The notes under the pieces: model-generated
Seen by the model: only the letters and a program-made list of their open reading frames with translations
What the model was told of the DNA's origin: nothing
Database searches by the model: none
Assembly: GCA_013339895.1 (NCBI GenBank)
Contig: JABACO010000012.1
Span: 3,772,789 to 3,836,788, forward strand
Origin: Ephydatia muelleri
Taxonomy: Eukaryota; Porifera; Demospongiae; Spongillida; Spongillidae
Length of the DNA: 64,000 nucleotides
Direction: 5' to 3'
Part shown: positions 38,901 to 54,100 of the stretch, piece after piece
Numbering within the stretch: the stretch's first letter is position 1
Layout: each line of letters begins with the position of its first letter
Position numbers and translations under genes: made by a program

Positions 38901-41900
38901 TCGACAGACGTTAGTGGTGTTTTCGCATTATCATTATTACTTTTAAAAAGGTAAACGTACAATAAGTAAGTATAAGAATCCATAACAAAGAATGGATGTA
39001 GACACGCCCAATGTGATCTTTTGCCATGGAACATGCCAGATCGTATCCCCCCAAAAATAATCCTTATTAAGTGACGTAATCTGCTCCCCTGAATACACAT
39101 TTTGTTAGTTATGTATTGCACGTATTATGTAATATGGTGTAGTAGAGTGTAGATTGCAGATAAGATGAGAAAGATTGCTGCCTGGTCATGGCGAAGAATT
39201 GAGATCGATATATTTATTCTCGTGCTGGCATCCGCATTATAGCGTCTACTAGGAAGAGCATAACTGAAATAGTTGAGCGTGCCTTGTGCTCGTGTATGAC
39301 AGCTGCCACACCCAAAATTGTGTCGAGTCAATGCTTGAGGGATTCATCACTGATATAGAGCACCAGGTATGTAAGTTATAAATCAAGCATTGAGAATCAA
39401 GCATTGATTCGACGGGTTATTTTTGTTGTTGTTGTTGGTTTGGAAAGCTACCATGCACTGCACAAATGTAGTTACGTATACGTAATCTACATTCAACTCA
39501 TACAATGACGAAACATCTGTTACTTCAATGTCACATGTATATTCAATAATGTTGCATGTATCACTTGCATTCTGGTCATACCAACCTTTGTTATTCTTAA
39601 GTCATAATTGGGCCACAATTGATTGCATACAGTAAAATAAATCAGAAATTAAAAAAGAACATTAATTCAAACGCAAACAATGTCCCGCTTGTAATGCGGT
39701 ATTGTATTATGATATTTTAACAAACATACTACTAAGCCAGTTTTTAGTTTCACTGAGATAATGCGCGTCACTTTTGTAATTCGTATCCAGTAAACTGTCT
39801 TGTGTTGATTTGATTGCTGCATTGATATCTGCAAGTACACATAGTACGTCAATCACTTTGTTACAGGAATCCGCATAAGGCTCTTTGACGTTCTAAGGAA
39901 AAACAAGAATTATTTACCATTTATTGTATATTTCACAGTCACGTACCTGAATTGGTTGCGAGAATTTACACGTGACGTTCCTAATATCTTCAAGGGTGTC
40001 GTTCATTTCTACACAACCGTTGCGCCGTGTTTCCCGTAATAGAGCACAATGCGCTTTGAATAAAGCTTCATCTTTGATCTATAAAAGGATAAGTGATTGA
40101 TGAACATTTTGTGTACTCCGCGTGTCATGTACAACACACATGTACATGCCGTTAGCTGCACTATTGGTAACTTACACTCATCCTTTGATACAATTCTTTT
40201 AAAAGGATTAAGTCCGTTAAAAGAGGCGAAGCCACTGGATCAGTGGTACTTCCTTCAGTGTATTTGTTGGTAAGGATGAAAATGAAACACGCTGTTGCCA
40301 CTTGGATTCTCGAAGAAAGCGAACACATTGTTCTTTGATTGTAATCGTGACACCACGAGGATGATATTTATACTATTTGAAGGTACACTGACGTAATTGT
40401 TTATACAATTGATGAGAGAAGTTACTGGGTGGGTTTCACGTCCGGTTAATAGGTAAACTTAATTTTGACTTGGTATAATTAAAATATGATCCAAATCACC
40501 TGATCAATCAAATTTCCCTATCATGGTCTCATTCGGAATAGCCTATACCATATTTGTGTGTGTGTTCAGTGTGTTTGAATGACGTAGCCAGGTCTGCAGC
40601 AATACATGCACAACATGATTCTGTTTGTGCATGAAGAAGAACGAAGCCGTTCTCAAATATTATTTTACAGAACGTCTCGTGTGAATTTTGCAAGCACTGA
40701 TGCTGATGTGTCATCGACTTCCTATACTACACTCAATGTTGTAAGTTGGGGTACGGTATGGAATGGTATTTGTATCAGTTATGATGTGGAGGGCAATTAT
40801 TCATGTCTCGTGGTCTGTGCACATGTAAACTTTCTTCGAAGAGGGAATTCATTGGCATTCATGTTTACGACAGAAGCGCAGCACATTCCCGTTATCAAAT
40901 AATGTTAGTCAGAACGTAGAATGATGCAATTTTTCTCTTGACAGAAATGGTCACATCCGCTGCCAAACCTTTATTGCAGCTATACAAACGATTTACTTGT
41001 GTTTAGTTAAGGTCTTTGAGTATTCTAATGTCGCGTAGTAGAGCCCTACGTTGTGGCTGACTAGTTTTGATAACAGGAATGATCTTGGACTTCTTTCATA
41101 AACGTGAAGTATACGGCAGAAGTGCATGCCCATTAACCTCAATAGGTTCAAATTTTGCAAAACTATTATGATAAAGTAAAAGCTTAGTTTGTTAAGCATT
41201 ACAATTATGTCCTTTTACTATAAGATAGCACCAAATTTCTTCCACCCCTGCATACCTGCCTTCACTTTCTGTCCGTCCCTCCCCTCCAAATTTATTTAAT
41301 ATAATCGTAATTTGAAACTGAAATGCTTTGCCCCTCCCCCTCCCTGATCATATACATGTAGATATAATATCTGCTATACTAGATGTTTATCATAGTTTTC
41401 GACTCATTTCTGGTTTTATATCTAGCTCCAATAATCAATGCAACACGAAACATGAATAAAGTGCAAACGTGTATCATAAGTATGAGTACGGTAAGTGTTT
41501 GGAACGAATGAATTTTGAGATACTAATTCAAATATCATGCATAAGGTGTCATTGTACAGCATTTGTGTTGCTTCAATTATGAATTAGAAAACATCTTGAA
41601 GTGCATAACTTTGATCAGTTAATTTGGTACGATCGTATTGTCATTTGAGAAGTTTTCTTCTTGACTCAATGGACAGTACTGACAGCAATCGCTTCAGTTC
41701 TGCAAACACATTCTCGGTCCCACTTTCGCTCCGAAGCCTGCTTGGAGAGTAACTTCTTCTTGGTACCGAGCTCGCATTGTAGCCCGTTTGGAGTGGGCGT
41801 CTTCATGGTACCGCTTTGTCTCCCTTAGCTTGGACTTGGGGACTTCTTCCTAACGTGCTGATAATGCTATCAAGAAAGGACCGTCGGCTGGCAAAACTTT

Positions 41901-44900
41901 TCTGTAACTATAAGTAAATGAGTCCTCAAACAGGGAGGAAGCAATCGCATAGGCTTTGAAACCTGGGATTGATCCATTTAAGTTTCTCATCAATTCGTCT
42001 CATAGCAACAATGGAAACCACATAGGAATGTATACCGCCGGCATTTCTTCGATGAGGAACACAGTATACACTGGCTTCAAGATACGTTTCCGACAGAAGT
42101 GCAAGGACATCCTCGTTAACAAACGAAGTAAGCCTCAATGCGCGTGAGGCTCAATCATGCATGCGACAATAACGAAATCTGGGATTGTTGAAAGTGTCGT
42201 AACAATAACACACTTAACCATTACTTGGTTGATTGTGAGAACATGCCGATGTGTTTACATTACAGCAGTACTTTTATACATGTAAGTGTTTAATTAGCTT
42301 CTTAAACACACCGACACTCATTTATCAATGTTGATGATGGAACATTCGTCAAAACAGAAAAAATTAAATCAAAGCCGAATGGAAAAATGGTTTAACCAGG
42401 ATAGAATCCAGACGGAAGCGGAATACACATTGCGGGATGCAATTCTAATGGAAATTGAGAATGTACGACGATGGAAATTAATAACCGCATTAAACCAGGA
42501 TGAAATCAGGATGAATGTCATGTTTAATAACCAAACAACATCAAACGGGACGGGAATAAGTTGGTACAAAATAAAAAGCATTGTAGAATTAGGATTACAC
42601 ACGACTGAATGGAAATGTTGAGTGCCTTTCTATATACCTCCACCTCTACCACTTCAAACACATCTCTGCCTGGGTCCAGCATCGTCTGACGTTAGTGGTG
42701 TTTTCGCATTATCATTATTACTTTTAAAAAGGTAAACGCACAATAAGTAAGTATAAGAATCCATAACAAGGAATGGATGTAGACACGCCCAATGTGATCT
42801 TTTGCCATGGAACATGCCAGATCGTATCCCCCCCAAAATAATCCTTATTAAGTGACGTAATCTGCTCCCCTGAATACGCATAATGTTATTTATGTATTGC
42901 ACGTATTTTGCTAATATGTAATATGGTGTAGTAGAGTGTAGATTGAAGATAAGATGAGAAAGATTGCTGCCTGGTCATGGCGAAGAATTGAGATCGATAT
43001 ATTTGTTCTCGTGCTGGCATCCGCATTATAGCGTCTACTAGGAAGAGCATAACAGAAAAAGTTGAGCGTGCCTAGTGCTCTTGTATGACAGCTGCCACAC
43101 CCAAAATTGTGTCGAGTCAATGCTTGAGGGATTCATCATTGATATAGAGCACCAGGTATGTAAGTTATAAATCAAGCATTGAGAATCAAGCATTGATTCG
43201 ACGGGTTATATTTGTTGTTGTTGTTGGTTTGGAAAGCAACCATGCACTGCACAAATGTAGTTACGTATACGTAATCTACATTCAACGCATACAATGACGA
43301 AACATCTGTTACTTCAATGTCACATGTATATTCAATAATGTTGCATGTATCACTTGCATTCTGGTCATACCAACCTTTGTTATTCTTAAGTCATATATGG
43401 GCCACTATTGATTGCATACAGTAAAATAAATCAGAAATTGTAAAAAAGCATAAATTCAAACGCAAACAATGTCCCGCTTGTAATGCGGTATTGTATTATG
43501 ATATTGTAACAAACATACTACTAAGCCAGTTTTTAGTTTCACTGAGATAATGCGCGTCACTTCCGTAATTCGTATCCAGTATGCTTTGTTGTGTTGATAT
43601 GATTGCTGCATTGATATCTGCAAGTACACATAGTACGTCAATCATTTTGTTACAGGAATCCGCATAAGGCTCTTGGACGTTCTAAGGAAAAACAAGAATT
43701 ATTAGCCAATTATTGTATATATCACAGTCACTTAGTACCTGAATTGGTTGCGAGAAATTACACGTGACGTTCCTAATATCTTCAAGGGTGTCGTTCATTT
43801 CTCCACAACCGTTGCGCCGTGTTTCCCGTAATAGAGCACAATGCGCTTTGAATAAAGCTTCATCTTTGATCTATAAAAGGATAAGTGATTGATGAACATT
43901 TTGTGTACTCACGCGCGTCATGTGCAACACACATGTACATGCCGTTAGCTGCACTATTGGTAACTTACCTTCATCCTTTGATACAATTCTTTTAAAAGGT
44001 TTAAGTCCGTTAAAAGAGGCGAAGCCACTGGATCAGTGGTACTTCCTTCAGTGTATTTGTTGGTAAGGATGAAAATGAAACACGCTGTTGCCACTTGGAT
44101 TCTCGAAGTAAGCGACCACATTGTTCTTTGATTGTAATCGTGACACCACGAGGATGATATTTATACTATTTGAAGGTACAACTGACGTAATTGTCTATAC
44201 AATTGATGAGAGAAGTTACTGCGTGGGTTTCACGTCCGGTTAATAGGTAAACTTAATTTTAACTTGGTATAATTAAAATATGATCCAAATCACCTGATCA
44301 ATCATATTGCCCGATCAAGGTCTCATTCGGAATAACCTATATCATTTGTGTGTGTGTGTGTGTTCAGTGTGTTTGAATGACGTATGACGTAGCCAGGTCT
44401 GCAGCAATACATGCACATCATGATTCATGATTCACTTCTGTTTGTGCATGAAGAAGAACGAAGCCGTTCTCAAATATTATTTTTACAGAACGTCTCGCGT
44501 GAATTTTGCAGCACTGATGCTGATGTGTCATCGACTTCTTATACTATACTCTTTGCAGCATGATACAAAAGGAAGATAGTTTATCTTTAAGTTGTTATTG
44601 CAGTGTTTATTCAAGCTAGATATCAAACCATCAATTTAATGTCACATAGTAGAGCCCTACGTTCTGACTTACTTGCGTTGATAACGGGAATGTGCTGAAC
44701 CTCTACTTCTACGATTTCATATTGCTTATAGACACAATTTTACACGCTTTGGAACTGAAGATATAAATGCAATTAAGTTTCTCATCGATCACCTAATAGT
44801 AACAACGAAACCATCTATGAATGTATACGTTTCTTTATAGAGGAAGAACAATATACAATGGCTTAACGTGAAGTGAGTGCATACCCATTTACCTCATGAG

Positions 44901-47900
44901 GTTCATATTTGGCAAAATTATTTAATTTTGATAGGACTTTAGTTTGTTAAGCATCACAATTATGTCCTTTTAACAAGTTAGCATGTACCACATTTCTCCC
45001 ATTCCCTCCCTAAGGACATCCATCAATGCATCTCTCTCTCCCTCCCTGCCTTCACTCTCCACCCCTCCCTCACCTTCCAACATATTTAATATAATCGTAA
45101 TTAGAAAACTGAAAGATTTTGCCCCTAGGTGTCCCTCCCTGATCTAATAGCTATAATATCTGCTATACCAGATGTTTATTGTAGCTTTCGATTCATTTCT
45201 GGTTTGATAACAAGCTTTATTAATCAATGCAACATGACACATAGTGCTAACGAATTTTGTGTGTGGTACAATGTGTCAATGTCACATAAAATCAGCGTTT
45301 GCATAATTCGCGCGATATTTTCTGTAAAATAAAATTCAATATAGAAATCCTGCTATTTGCACCTTATTATTCGTTCTTCTCCATGCAGGGAAATGAATGT
45401 ATTGCTGCAGACCTTGCTACTTTGTTCAAAAACTCGCACAAATGATATAAGCTACTACGACCGATACCATGATAGGGCACATCGATATTGAGCTTCCCGC
45501 CTAGGTGATTTGGATTATGCATGTGCATGTTTTAATTACTGATCAATACGAAAGTTGAGAATTGGATCGTGCATGTACATATTTTTATTACCAAATAATA
45601 CACAAGTTTAAACATTAATCGAACGTGACACCCACCTAAATCATTTCTCTAGTAGTTACAAGTTCGATAAAAAAAAAGAAACTAACAATTACGTCAGCTA
45701 TACTAGCCTGCAAATAGTATAATCATAATCATCGTGGTGTCACGATCAAAATAAGAGGTTGGATTTGAGCATCCAATCTGCAACTATGTTTCATTTTCAT
45801 GCTTGCCAACAACTACACTGAAGGAAGTACCACTGACCCTGTGCCTACGCCTCTATTGATTGACTAAAACCTTTCAGACAAATTGTATCATAGAATGAAG
45901 TTAAGTTACCACGCATGTACATGCCTGTTGTACATGACGCGCGAAGTACACAAAATGTTCATCAATCACTTATCCTTTGAGATCAAAGATACATCTTTAT
46001 TCAAAGCACATTGTGCTCTATTTCGGGAAACACGGCGCAACGATTGTGGAGAAATGAACGGCACACTTGAAGATATTAGGAACGTCACGTGTAGATTCTC
46101 GCAACCAATTCAGATAAGTGACTGAAATTTGTAATGATTAGAAACTAATTTATTTATTTTTTGACAGAACGTCCAAGAGCCTTATGCGAATTCCTGTCAA
46201 AGTGATTGATGTACTATGTGTACTTGCAGATATCAATGCAGCAATCAACTCAGCAAAACAAAGCATACTGGATACGAATTACGGAAGAGACGCTCATCAT
46301 CACAGTGAAACTAAAAACTGGCTTGGTAGTATTTATTTTACAATTTCATAATATACAATGCCACATTATAAACGCAACTGAGAACATTATGCATTTAAAT
46401 TATCATTGAATACTCAGTTGACTTTATTAGTGATCCATGTATTCCAAACGTGTAAATGTGTGCCTAACGTGTAGTTAAGTTCATGCAAGATAATATTGAA
46501 TGGTGCAATAGCTGCAGCAACAAGAACATAAACGATGTACGATCGCATATGGACCATTTTTTCGCCCGTAAAAGCTGCACCAACATGTTTAAATGTATAT
46601 TAGGTGACACTGGCGTTTATGAGATTACGGAGCAGTCAAATTGCACTTGAAAAGGTCCTACCACTCACTCAAACTACAGTGTTTGGAAAGCTATAACTTT
46701 TGAGATACTAATTCAAATATCATGCATATGGTGTTAGTGTACTGCATTTGTGTTATAGCAGTAAAATCTTTGTACAACGCACATTATGAATTAGAAAACA
46801 CCTTCATGTGCCTAACTTGGATCCGTTAATTTATGACGATCGTAATGCCAATTGATCTCAATTACGACGATGGAAAATACCTAACTTTAAGAACCGCATT
46901 AAACTAGGATGTAATCAGGATGAATTCCGATGTCTTGTTTGATACCCAAGGAAAATCAAACTGCACGGGAATATATCGGTAAAAAAAAAAAGTACTGTGA
47001 AATTACGATGACACACGACTGAGTGGAAATGTTGAGTGACTTTCTATATACCTCCACCTCTACCCCTTCAAACACGTACACCCCATCTCAGCCTGGATCC
47101 AGTGTCGTCTGACGTTAGTGGTGTTTTCGTATTTTTATTATTCTATTATTATTTTTAAAACGATAAACGTACAATAAGTGAGTATAAGAATCCAAAACAA
47201 GGAAACGAATCAGACACGCCCAATGTCTACTTTGACAGTGGAAAATGCACGATCGTATCCCCGAATACAAATTCTTATAAAGTGACGTAATTGCTCCCTG
47301 AATATACATTATGTTAGTTATGTATTGCACGTATTTTACTAATATCTAATATGGTATTAGAGTGTAGATTGCAGATAATATTGCTGGATGGTCATGGCGA
47401 AGAATTGAGATCAATATATTTGTTTTCGCGCTGGTACCAACCTTTGTTATCCTTAAGTCATATATGGGCCACTATTGATTGCAAACAGTAAAATATATCA
47501 GAAAATGAAAAAGAACATAAATTCAAACGCAAACAATGTCCCGCTTGTAATGCGGTATTGTATTATGATATTGTAACAAACATACTACTAAGCCAGTTTT
47601 TAGTTTCACTGAGATAATGCGCGTTTCTTCCGTAATTCGTATCCAGTATGCTTTGTTGTGTTGATATGATTGCTGCATTGATATCTGCAAGAACACATAG
47701 TACGTCAATCACTTTGTTACAGGAATCCGCATAAGGCTCTTGGACGTTCTAAGGTAAAACAAGAAATATTTACCAATTATTGTATATTTCACAGTCACGT
47801 ACCTGAATTGGTTGCGAGAATTTACACGTGACGTTCCTAATCTTTTCAAGGGTGCCGTTCAATTCTCCACAACCGTACGCGTTGCGCCGTGTTTCCCGTA

Positions 47901-50743
47901 TAATAGAGCACAATGTGCTTTGAATAAAGATGTATTTTTGTCTAAAAAGGATAAGTGATTGATGAACATTTTGTGTGCTCACGCGCGTCATGTACAACAC
48001 ACATGTACATGCCGTTAGCTGCACTATTGGTAACTTAAACTCATCCTTTGATACAATTCTTTTAAAAGGTTTAAATCAGTTAAAAGAGGCGAAGCCACTG
48101 GATCAGTGGTACTTCCTTCAGTGTATTTGTTGGTAAGGATGAAAATGAAACACGCTGTTGCCACTTGGATTCTCGAAGAAAGCGGCCACATTGTTCTTTG
48201 ATTGTAATCGTGACACCACGAGGATGATATTTATACTATTTGAAGGTACAAATGACGTAATTGTTTATACAATTGATGAGAGAAATACATGTAAGTTACT
48301 AGGTGGGTTTCACGTCCGGTTAATACGTAAACATTATTGTTACTTAGTAATTCAAATACGATCCAAATCACCTAAGCGGGAAGATCAAACAAATTTCCCT
48401 ATCATGGTCTCATTCGGAATAGCCTATACCATATTTGTGTGTGTGTGTTCAGAGTGTTTGAATGACGTAGCCAGGTCTGCAGCAATACATGCACAACATG
48501 ATTCTGTTTGTGCATGAAGAAGAACGAAGCCGTTCTCAAATATTATTTTACAGAACGTCTCGTGTGAATTTTGCAAGCACTGATGCTGATGAGTCATCGA
48601 CTTCCTATACTATACTCAATGTTTTAAGATGGAGTATGGTATGGAATGGTATTTGTATCAGTTATGATGTGGCAGGGCAATTATTCATGTCTCGTGGTCT
48701 GTGCACATGTAAACTTTCTTCGAAGAGGGAATTTATTGGCATTCATGTTTACGACAGAAGCGCAAGCACATTCCCGTTATCAAATAATGTTAGTCAGAAC
48801 ATAGAATGAGGCAATTTTTCTCTTGACAGATATGGTCACATCCGCTGCCAAACCTTTATTGCAGCTATACAAACGATTTACTTGTGTATAGTTAAGGTCT
48901 TTGAGTATTCTAATGTCGCGTAGTAGACCCTACGTTCTGGCTGACTAGTTTTGATAACAGGAATGATCTTGGACTTCTTTCATAAACGTGAAGTATACGG
49001 CAGAAGTGCATGCCCATTAACCTCAATAGGTTCAAATTTTGCAAAACTATTATGATAGAGTATAAGCTTAGTTTGTTAAGCATTACAATTATGTCCTTTT
49101 ACTATAAGATAGCACCAAATTTCTTCCACCCCTGCATACCTGGACTTCACTTTCTGTCCGTCCCTCCCCTCCAAATTTTTTTAATAAAATCGTAATTTGA
49201 AACTGGAATGCTTTGCCCCCACCCCTCCCTAATCTTATACATGTAGATATAATATCTGCTATACTAGATGTTTATCATAGTTTTCGACTCATTTCTGGTT
49301 TTATATCTAGCTCCAATAATCAATGCAACACGAAACATGAATAAAGTGCTAACGTGTATCATAAGTATGAGTACGGTAAGTGTTTGGAACGAATGAATTT
49401 TGAGATACTAATTCAAATATCATGCATAAGGTGTCATTGTACAGCATTTGTGTTGCTTCATAGAAAGTATAATCTATGTACAACACGTATTATGAATTAG
49501 AATGCATCTTGAAGTGTATAACTTGAATCAGTTAATTTGGTACGATCGTATTGTCATTTGAGAAGTTTTCTTCTTGACTCAATGGACAGTACTGACAGCA
49601 ATCGCTTCAGTTCTGCAAACACATTCTCGGTCCCACTTTCGCTCAGAAGCCTTCTTGGAGAGTAACTTCTTCTTGGTACCGAGCTCGCATTGTAGCCCGT
49701 TTGGAGTGGGCGTCTTCATGGTACCGCTTTGTCTCCCTTAGCTTGGACTTGGGGACTTCTTCCTAACGTGCTGATAATGCTATCAAGAAAGGACCGTCGG
49801 CTGGCAAACCTTTTCTGTAACTATAAGTAAATGAGTCCTCAAATAGGGAGGAACCAATCTCATAGGCTTTGAAACCTGGGATTGATCCATTTAAGTTTCT
49901 CAACAACTCGTCTCATTGCAACAACGGAAACCACATAGGAATGTATACCGGCATTTCTTAGAAGAGGAACACAGTATACACTGGCTTCAAGATACGTTTC
50001 CGACAGAAGTGCAAGGACATCCTCGTTAACAAACGAAGTAAGCCTCAATGCGCGTGAGGCTCAATCATGCATGCGACAATAACGAAATCCGGGATCGTTG
50101 AAAGTGTCGTAACAATAACACACTTAACCATTATTTGGTGAATGTGAGAACATGCTGATGTGTTTACATTACAGCAGTACTTTTATACATGCAAGTGCTT
50201 ATTTAGCTTTTTAAACACACCGACACTCATTTATCAATGTTGATGATGGAACATTCGTCAAAACAGAAAAAATTAAATCAAAGCAGGATGGAAAAATGGT
50301 TAAACCAGGATAGAATCCAGACGGAAGCGGAATACACATTGCGGGATGCAATTCTAATTGAAATTGAGAATGTACGACGATGGAAATTAAGGACCGCATT
50401 AAACCAGGATGAAATCAGGATGAATGTCATGTTTAATAACCAAAAAACATCTAACGGGACGGGAATAAGTCGGTACAACAAAAAAAAAGCATTGTAGAAT
50501 TAGGATTACACACGACTGAATGGAAATGTTGAGTGCCTTTCTATATACCTCCACCTCTACCACTTCAAACACATCTCTGCCTGGGTCCAGCATCGTCTGA
50601 CGTTAGTGGTGTTTTCGCATTATCATTATTACTTTTAAAAAGGTAAACGCACAATAAGTAAGTATAAGAATCCATAACAAGGAATGGATGTAGACACGCC
50701 CAATGTGATCTTTTGCCATGGACCATGCCAGATCGTATCCCCC

Positions 50744-50776
<33 letters not shown>

Positions 50777-51141
50777 CATATCAAGTGACGTAATCGGCTC
50801 CCCTGAATACACATTATGTTAGTTATGTATTGCACGTATTTTACTAATATGTAATATGGTGTAGTAGAGTGTAGATTGAAGATAAGATGAGAAACATTGC
50901 TGGATGGTCATGGCGAAGAATTGAGATCGATATATTTGTTCTCGTGCTGGTATCCGCATTATAGCGTCTACTAGGAAGAGCATAACAGAAATAGTTGAGC
51001 GTGCCTTGTGCTCGTGTATGACAGCTGCCACACCCAAAATTGTGTCCATTCAATGCTTGAGGGATTCATCACTGATATTGGGCACCAGGTATGTAAGTTA
51101 CAAAATAATTGAGAATCAAGCATTGATTCGACGGGTTATTT

Positions 51142-51188
<47 letters not shown>

Positions 51189-54100
51189 GGTTTGGAAAGC
51201 TACCTATGCACTGCACAAATGTAGTTTACATTCAACGTATACAATGACGAAACATCTGTATATTCAATAATGTTGCATGTATCGCTTGCATTCTGGTCAT
51301 ACCAACCTTTGTTATTCTTAAGTCATATATGGGCCACTATTGATTGCATACAGTAAAATAAATCAGAAATTGAAAAAGAACATAAAATCAAACGCAAACA
51401 ATGTTCCGCTTGTAATGCGGCATTGTATTATGATATTTTAACAAACATACTACTAAGCCAGTTTCTGGTTTCACTAACATAATGCGCGTCTCTTCCGTAA
51501 TTCGTATCCAGTATACTGTGTTGTGTTGATATGATTGCTGCATTGATATCTGCAAGTACACATAGTACGTCAATCACTTTGTTACAGGAATCCGCATAAG
51601 GCTCTTGGACGTTCTAAGGAAAAACAAGAATTATTCACCAATTATTGTATATATCACAGTCACGTACCTGAATTGGTTGCGAGAATTTACACGTGACGTT
51701 CCTAATATCTTCAAGGGTGCCGTTCATTTCTCCACAACCGTTGCGCCGTGTTTCCCGTAATAGAGCACAATGCGCTTTAAAGAAAGCTTCATCTTTGATC
51801 TAAAAAAGGATAAGTGATTGATGAACATTTTGTGTACTCACGCGCGTCATGTGCAACACACATGTACATGCCGTTAGCTTCACTATTGGTAACTTACCTT
51901 CATCCTTAACTTTTATACAATTCTTTTAAAAGGTTTAAGTCCGTTAAAAGAGGCGAAGCCACTGGATCAGTGGTTCTTCCTTCAGTGTATTTGTTGGTAA
52001 GGATGAAAATGAAACACGCTGTTGCCACTTGCATTCTCGAAGAAAGCGACCACATTGTTCTTTGATTGTAATCGTGACACCCCGAGGATGATATTTATAC
52101 TATTTGAAGGTACAACTGACGTAATTGTTTATACAATTGATGAAAGAAATACATGTAGTTACTGGGTGGGTTTCACGTCCGGTTAAGAGGTAAACTTAAT
52201 TTTGACTTGGTATAATTAAAATATGATCCAAATCACCTGATCAATCAAATTGCCCTATCAAGGTCTCATTCAGAATAACCTATATCATTTGTGTGTGTGT
52301 GTGTGTTCAGTGTGTTTGAATGACGTAGCCAGGTCTGCAGCAATACATGCACAACATGATTCTGTTTGTGCATGAAGAAGAACGACGCCGTTCTCGAATA
52401 TTATTTTTACAGAGGGTCTCGCGTGAATTTTGCAAGCACTGATGCTGATGTGTCATCGACTTCTTATACTATACTCTTTGCAGTATGATACAAAAGGAAG
52501 ATAATTTATCTTTAAGTTGTTATTGCAGTGTTTATTCAAGCTAGATATCAAACCAGGAATGAGTCGTTAACTAGATAAATATCTGGCATTGCTGACCATA
52601 CATCCATCCACACATTCAATGTTGTAAGATGGGGTATGGTATGGAATGGTATTTGTACCTAGTTATGATGTGGTAGGGCAATTATTCATGTCTCGTGGTC
52701 TGTGCACATGTATACTTTTTTTCGAAGAGGGAATACAATGGCATTAAAATAATGTTGACGACTCAAGTGCATGCACATTCTCATTATCAAATGAAATTAG
52801 TCAACGTAGAATGATGCAAATTTTTCTTTTGACCAAAAGGGTCACATCCGCTACCAAACCTATTTTGCAGCTACGGACCTGTACAAGTAAACGAATCATA
52901 CAACACACGGGACCTTTTTAATTTGAAATTCTCATTTCTAAGAAACCATATTGCAGCTAAATATGCTTAAGAATTGCATGTAACGTAAAGACATTGTGTC
53001 ACTCACAACTGACTAAATAATTTTTATGTTTGTATAGCTAAGGTCTTCTGAGTAATTTAATGTCGCATAGTTGAGCCCTACGTTCTGACTTACTTGCGTT
53101 GATAACGGGAATGTGCTTGCACTTCTGTCGTAAACGTAACTTCAGTATCTCTCTTCGAAGAAAAGCCGGTATACATTCCTCTGTGGTTTCCGTTGTTGCT
53201 ATGAGCTGAATGGATGATTAACTTAATTGCATCACTCCAAAGCCTGTGCAATTGGTTCTTGAAGCAATGCGGCCTAATCATGTAGCAGAAGCGGACATTG
53301 CAGTGGCGTCATAAGGCAATGGATCTCCCGGAGGCTATGGGGAGGGGTGCGGGAGACCCTTGCACGCGTAAGGTGACAAGGAGTACAAGCACATGACTAA
53401 ACACCTAAGTTTAGAGCAGTATTAATAAGCAACTCTGTGATGTCATTTATCTTGACATTTTCTGAACCTCTACTTCTACGATTTAATATTGCTTATAGAC
53501 ACAATTTTACACGCTTTGGAGCTGAAGATATAAATGCGATTAAGTTTCTCATCGATCACCTCATAGTAACAACGAAACCATCTATGAATGTATACGTTTC
53601 TTTATAGAAGAAGAACAATATACAATGGCTTAACGTGAAGTGAGTGCATACCCATTTACCTCATGAGGTTCGAATTTTGCAAAATTATTTAATTTTGATA
53701 GGACTTTAGTTTGTTAAGCATCGCAATTATGTCCTTTTAACAAGTTAGCACCACATTTCTCCCATTCCCTCCCTAAGGACATCCATCAATGCATCTCTCT
53801 CTCCCTCCCTGCCTTCACTCTCCACCCCTCCCTCACCTTCCAACATATTTAATATAATCATAATTAGAAAACTGAAAGGTTTTGCCCCTAGGTGTCCCTC
53901 CCTGATCTAATAGCTATAATATCTGCTATACCAGATGTTTATCGTAGCTTTCGATTCATTTCTGGTTTGATAACAAGCTTCATTAATCAATGCAACATGA
54001 CACATAGTGCTAACGAATTTTGTGTGTGGTATAATGTGTCAATGTCACATAAATTCAGCGTTTGCATATAATTCTTCTGTAAAATAAAATTCAATAAAGA